Part shown: positions 58,986-64,000 of the stretch, piece by piece
Position numbering within the stretch: position 1 is the first letter of the stretch
How the letters are laid out: each line of letters starts with the position of its first letter
NCBI GenBank assembly: GCA_026874595.1
Contig: CM049316.1
Coordinates: 2,866,339 to 2,930,338 of the forward strand
Source: Sipunculus nudus
Lineage: Eukaryota > Annelida > Sipuncula > Golfingiida > Sipunculidae
Direction: 5' to 3'
DNA length: 64,000 bases
Notes under the pieces: generated by a model
The model's database searches: none
What the model saw: the letters and a program-made list of their open reading frames with translations, nothing else
What the model was told of the DNA's origin: nothing
Made by a program: the position numbers and the translations under genes

Positions 58986-59345
58986 AAAGTGGTCGACATA
59001 AACAAGGTCTGAGTACTCAGTGAGGTAATTTTTTAATGTAGTGTGAGAGCTATCTGTTATACAGTGCTGATCAATAAAGTGGTCGACATAAACAAGGTCT
59101 GAGTACTCAGTGAGGTAATTTTTTAATGTAGTGTGAGAGCTATCTGTTATACAGTGCTGATCAATAAAGTGGTCGACATAAACAAGGTCTGAGTACTCAG
59201 TGAGGTAATTTTTTAATGTAGTGTGAGAGCTATCTGTTATACAGTGCTGATCAATAAAGTGGTCGACATAAACAAGGTCTGAGTACTCAGTGAGGTAATT
59301 TTTTAATGTAGTGTGAGAGCTATCTGTTATACAGTGCTGATCAAT
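58986..59345 (-). repeat. 90-bp tandem array, four identical copies
   Basis: Four copies with no difference seen (58986, 59076, 59166, 59256). 90 bp is 30 codons and one minus-strand frame is open throughout (repeat peptide starts DQHCITDSSHTT). No start context, homology or splice sites make it a gene. Confidence 0.95.
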
Positions 59346-59589
59346 AAGGCCATCATACAAATGTTTTGATTTTGGTCTTGACTGAGAAGTTTTTGATTTT
59401 CCACTCGGCTTATTGGTTAAAGGACACTGGATATATCAGGCTAAAAGCTTCAGAACCAGCAAGGTCTTTGATCAATGATCAAGGTCAATGATCTGATACA
59501 AGTGACCCAGGGGTCATGACGCTAATCTAAGTAGGAAGACATTCACAGAAAGGAATTTCATCATCTGAATGCCAAATTTTGTAAGTGGT

Positions 59590-60148
59590 ATCCCAATTCA
59601 ACTGAAGCAAAGCTCAGACGATATGGGTAACAGAAAACTAATTTCTGGTTTCCAAGAAGATTTTTCACGTACCTCCCAGATTATCAAGTTAGAAGATTCT
59701 ACGTTGAATGGTTAAGATTTGTACCCTGTTAATAGAGGACTAAATCTTTAAGGTCCCAAAAAGAGAGAAAAAAGTGTGAAAATTGAGAAAAAAAAATCCA
59801 GGTGGCGCCACCAGTCTGCAGGAACTGATGAAACAGTCGATAATGAATATGCATGCAAATAATCATGGTGATCAATGCTTTAGTTGTTCAGATACTGGAG
59901 CTTTTGTATAAAATTTTTAATCATTCTGGTAGGTACTTCCATGTCCCATAGCTTGGAAGATATGGGTAACAAAGACCTAATTTTTAGGTTTCCAAGGAGA
60001 TTTTTTTATTGACTCCCTTGATGTCAAGTTAGAAGATTCCACGTCCAGCAGTTATGATTTATGCTACGTTAACGGACAGACAGCCTGACAGACACCAGAG
60101 AAAGAGTGATCACTATAGCTCAGATGACTTTCAGTCATCTGAGCTAAT
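59590..60148 (+). repeat. Dispersed repeat family B, two units with perfect hairpin end
   Basis: Two units (from about 59,620 and 59,955) share GATATGGGTAACA-A-ACCTAA, TTTCCAAG-AGATTTTT, ATCAAGTTAGAAGATTC-ACGT with the 44-45-kb array. Between them is a GGTGGCGCCACC palindrome (59,802-59,813). The end is GTTAACGGACAGACAG... and a perfect 13-bp-arm hairpin (60,117-60,145). Confidence 0.7.
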
Positions 60149-61906
60149 ACAAACTTAATTCTTGATACTGGGCTCATTTTAAATGAACCCTCCAGGCTGC
60201 CTAGTACCTGTCACTGAGAGTAAATCAGTGACTTAAGTAGCAAGGTTAACAGGGAACGGTCAGGCAGCACTATATTATCACTGTTTATGCTTGTACTTTG
60301 GGAATCCCTGATCATTCACAATGTCTGACATCCCTCATTCATTAGCTGGTGGCAGCATGTCCATGCTGAGAATCTTTTATTTTGTAAGGTTTTTTTCCAA
60401 ACCTGAATGTCAATTACAATGAAAGGGTTGACAACTGGAGGTGGTCATAAGATGGTTTAATACATACTGTTCTAGTTTCCCTGTAAACTCTTGTACCATT
60501 TTTGTAAAATTTACTAAGTAATTTAATAGCACATGCTCTCGGATGTGAAAAGTGAGAGCTAATTGGTTTTGAAATTTTGTCCAACTCACTGATCTGTGAA
60601 GTTCTAAATGAAAAATTCCCAACACCGACTCAAGAATTTAGCATTGACCTAAAACAGGTTTCTTCAATCAAAGTCACTCTTTGTGTCCCCACGACAACTT
60701 AACAGATTTCCTTGGAGCCGGCAGGTTGTAGGTCTAGATCAATATGATTATGTACAGGCCTCAGGAGTTACCTGCTGTAACTCTATAAATAGAAACATGA
60801 TTCTTAAACTCAATAAACCGGGTTGCATATAGAAACTGTATACTAATAGGATATATCACAGGCTATATTTAGTAACACCAAATACAGCACAGGAGTTACA
60901 TTTACATTAGATGTTTTTCATGAAGTGAGCATGGGTAATTATGTGGTGTAAGATTTACTATAAACAACCAAACTTTCAGAGAAACTAAGTTTAAAACCCA
61001 TGTTTGTGAATATTCATAAACTTGTAAGTGCATAAAAAATTGCTTCAAGACCCATGTGCACGTATACATTATATATGCCTGAACAGACTCGTTTCCAGTG
61101 GTACACAGGCACAAAAATCCTGCCTTCCTTTCTCTTACAAAACAAGATGCAGGACTGATGTTATTTCCGAAAGTACAGGCAGATTTTGTAGGTAAAAATT
61201 ATTCCAATGACAATTTCTACACAAGAACCTATGTTGACACACTTAGAATACAGTGACAAACACATGTATAGTTATGAAATTATATGAGTGATGTTTTTGG
61301 CATTAATGAATATTCACACACTTGGGTTTCAAGTTTTATTATATCAAGGTGCTGATTTCATAGACTGCCCTAATAGGATTATAAACATTTAGGCACATGA
61401 TTCAGGTCCACATGCTGGATTTGTTATAAATTAAATAAGCATGCCAATAGGGCAGATACCTCTTTTATCAAGCTCAGCTTGCAAACCTGTTTGACACAAT
61501 CTAAACTTAATGCATATTCATAAGATTTACCAAGTATATGATATTACATCTACTAATTAATGAGTCAAGCACATGAAGTAAACTTCCTGTGTTTATTTAC
61601 CAACAGCTGACCAAGGTTAATGTTTTACCTCCACAGGAGGTTATTTCTTCATCCTTGTTTGTCTGATTTTTTTTGTTGAGTTTTTATTTGAATATTAATA
61701 AGTGTTTGGAATGCTGGCTTTACTTACAATTATGATGGTTATTATGATGATAATGAGGATTATTATTACTACTGTTATTATTATCATTTTTATTATTAAT
61801 ATTATTATTATTATAAAGAAGTCCAAGCTGGGGACTCCCTTAAAGATATCTCTTGATCCATCACTGCTGACTTTTGAATTTAATTATAAAACAATAAAGG
61901 CCTGAT
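60149..61906. other. Non-coding flank, probably VAP intron
   Basis: No gene recognised. A (TTA/ATT)-rich low-complexity stretch lies at 61,725-61,815. Confidence 0.4.
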
Positions 61907-62792
61907 CAGGGATGTGCTCGGAATAATTTGAGTGCCGGGCGGGTGAGCCGTGCACGTGAAATGGGGGGGGGGGGGGGGCACGGGATATTTAAAGTTAAAC
62001 TTTCATTTTTTATAGACGTGATTCGTGATATTTCAGCTGCATAAATAAATCATTAGTAATACTAAAAAGTATTATTAATTTCCAAAATGCTGACACCAAT
62101 GTCGCCTGTGAGAGCAAATTTGATTGTAAAAGTTGAAACATTGTGGTGAACCCATCTGTCAGTTCAGATTCTGTCGCGTGTCGTTGGATTTGTTGAATAC
62201 TTCCATGTAATATGGTTATAAGAAAGGACCGTATTCAGTTTTTCGCGCTTATAACCTGATACCAAACATCATATTCCACTTTTCTACGGCAGTTTGGCCT
62301 CATTAGGAACTGTGACTTTACAAATGTTTTCGAATATTTACGTCGATCATCAATTATATTCAATGAAACATCGTTAGGCACATCATATGATTTCATAGGA
62401 GCTGATATCAGCATTAGTCTTTTATACAGATGCAAGGTGGCGCTATCATAGCAGCTACATTCATTTCTTTCGTACCAAATTTTATTCATCAACATTCACT
62501 TAATACGGCACATTTTGAAAGAGTTCCTTCTATTAAATATTCATTTTGGGCGCCACTGGATGTCATCTAGTGTGGAAGACATGCACTTAGAAATATTCGA
62601 CAGGGGTCACTAATTGTAATACCTGTAAAACACCACTAAATAAGATTAAATGCGTGTATTTTTGTTCATGGCTTAAACAATTTAAAAATATTACTGCCGG
62701 GCAGGCATTGACACTTTACAGTCAAGTGCCGGGCGGCAGGAAAGACTGCCGGGCGCACCCGCCTGGCGCCACCGAGCGTGGGCACATCCCTG
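61907..62792 (+). mobile_element. hAT-like non-autonomous element (886 bp)
   Basis: Terminal inverted repeats CAGGGATGTGC/GCACATCCCTG, 11 bp and perfect. Subterminal GCCGGGCGG motifs are repeated at both ends in opposite orientation. A G-run at about 61,963-61,978. Flanks GGCCTGAT and CTTGATGG do not give a clean 8-bp duplication, only a 5/6 match of CCTGAT/CTTGAT, so the insertion site is unresolved. Confidence 0.7.
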
Positions 62793-63125
62793 CTTGATGG
62801 GAGGGCAATACTGTGATAGATGAGGCTCCACCTTCTCAGAACTGGGAGAATACTTATTTCCTGGTATTCCTCAGTATCTGTTAAACATGGATGCCTGTCA
62901 GAACCACTGCAGCTAGTTCAACAACCTGAGGGGCAAACTGACCCTGGAGACCTCTAATCCTCAATAAACTGAGCAGGAGTGGTCGGAGAGACCTTACAGC
63001 AGTGGACGTACATATCCTTACACAGGTACACAGGGAGATCTGTAGGGCCCAGTACAGAAGACGTGTGTACCAAATAAACATGGTGCTGGACTTTTAAAAA
63101 TAGACGGAAATTCATAATGTAAACA

Positions 63126-63371
63126 TTAGATTCCCGACTTTGCCCCCTCAGTGAAGTCCTCCTTTATGACCTCCGCACACTGACAGCTGACTTCATGAAC
63201 AGCTTTACCAGGCTCATGTAAAGAACAACCTGTGATATCAAAGTACCCCTCAAAGTACTGACACACAATCCTACTTATGACTGCTCTGTTGCAGTGATCC
63301 ACTTGGCACTTTGTAATGTATGAAAGATAAGCCATTAAACCAGCTATAGTTTCATGTAGCCCCAAGAACAA
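63126..63371 (-). CDS. Unassigned 81-codon ORF
   Basis: MFLGLHETIAGLMAYL then a Cys-containing stretch (CQVDHC, CQYFEGYFDITGC, CQCAEV) ending EDFTEGAKSGI. It has a balanced protein-like composition and contains six Cys, on the same strand as VAP. No family was recognised, and no splice sites or signal peptide were confirmed. It could be an exon of an unknown gene or chance. Confidence 0.2.
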   Translation of the reverse strand: MFLGLHETIAGLMAYLSYITKCQVDHCNRAVISRIVCQYFEGYFDITGCSLHEPGKAVHEVSCQCAEVIKEDFTEGAKSGI

Positions 63372-64000
63372 GGAGAGTTATTATTATCTAATCAAGTTTA
63401 AATAACTAATCTATTAACCTGGTCATACAGCGTTTATCAACAGGTTTTTTATTGGTAACTGAAACCACAATCACTGAGTGTATGCATAATCACAATATAC
63501 TGTTATCTTCTCATTAAGACCATCCACATTAAAAAACATCATCTGTAGTATTAAACAAGGCCATATAAATAATTCACTGGCAAATTTCCTGATTTAATTA
63601 CATGGATTCCTTTTTAATTACATGACTGGACATTGCCCTGTAGTTAGCTCTTTTTATTAAATTGAAGATACCTTCAGATCAGTATGTCATTATTAAGCCT
63701 TTTGAAATTTTTTTTTCAATATAAACAAGTGTTCTATACAATACAGGCCATTGAAGTGAGTACACAAATTAACCACATGCCGATGTTTTAATCAAAGTAT
63801 CGCAGGTTTGAAGCTTAAATATGGAACCCCAATTTTGTAGTGGTGAACATTCTTGGCCCTGTCCCAATCACCTGGTGGTGAAAGCTAGCAAACCATGCTA
63901 TAGTAAACACTGGTTAAATGGAGGCAGTTAAAGAACAAATGCAGCATATTTTAACAGTGTGTGATCATTTACACTTGTAAATAATTAAACATAATGTTGG

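Noticed and set aside
58971-59360. 129-codon minus ORF
   Set aside because: It is the 90-bp repeat in an open frame.
60117-60148. Helitron 3' end (hairpin followed by CTAA)
   Set aside because: CTAA overlaps the hairpin arm instead of following it by about 10 nt, and no TC 5' end or A|T insertion site was identified.
62881-63081. 66-codon minus ORF with RT-like feel
   Set aside because: No catalytic motif or extended similarity could be supported.

Overview
The window is nuclear DNA of an AT-rich, intron-rich animal, most likely a bivalve or other mollusc. The reasons are two spliced bilaterian membrane-traffic genes, a TIR-domain receptor with a non-LRR ectodomain, a Gmr1-like LTR retrotransposon, several hAT-type MITEs, and dispersed repeats ending in a 'CTCAGATGACT...GAGCTAAAA' hairpin. 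The species is not shown directly. No tRNA, rRNA or CRISPR was found.

Layout. (1) 48-13,158, minus: 5' part of a syntaxin-16 gene (STX16). Six exons cover the N-peptide and Habc region, and the SNARE/TM exons lie off the left edge. Its large introns are full of dispersed repeats (SINE-like pair at 1.6-2.0 kb, repeat block at 4.8-8.1 kb, hairpin-ended repeats at 9.4 and 10.5 kb). (2) 13.2-22.2 kb: a 555-bp hAT MITE with perfect 8-bp TSD, a (TA)n tract, and a decayed Ty3/gypsy-type retroelement on the minus strand with order gag-PR-IN-RT-RH. (3) 22,281-24,002, plus: an intact 573-codon single-exon gene for a predicted type I membrane receptor: signal peptide, Cys-rich N domain, Frizzled-type CRD, Sushi/CCP, TM, cytoplasmic TIR. 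(4) 26.2-36.8 kb: a 10.6-kb minisatellite of a 43-bp unit (about 245 copies) with higher-order duplications of 1,417 bp and about 3.2 kb. (5) 36.8-50.8 kb: no convincing gene. It holds an 87-bp x 20 array, a 61-bp x 5 array, a 130-155-bp array carrying palindromes identical to the estrogen response element, and short MITEs. (6) 50,793-56,619, minus: VAP (VAPA/VAPB orthologue) from within the MSP domain to the C-terminal membrane anchor. The start exon is missing and presumably lies beyond 64 kb. Its introns contain an 897-bp hAT MITE and two minisatellites whose first unit is the exon end plus 5' splice site. (7) 56.6-64 kb: non-coding, with a perfect 90-bp x 4 array and an 886-bp hAT-like element.

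How it fits together. VAP (ER contact-site tether) and syntaxin-16 (TGN/endosome Qa-SNARE) lie in the same order and orientation as human VAPB and STX16 on 20q13.32, so this looks like an ancient linkage group. The TIR receptor lies between them on the opposite strand, surrounded by mobile and tandem DNA. The receptor is the best candidate here for something undescribed, followed by the two splice-site-duplicating minisatellites. All statements of homology come from reading the sequence; no database was searched.
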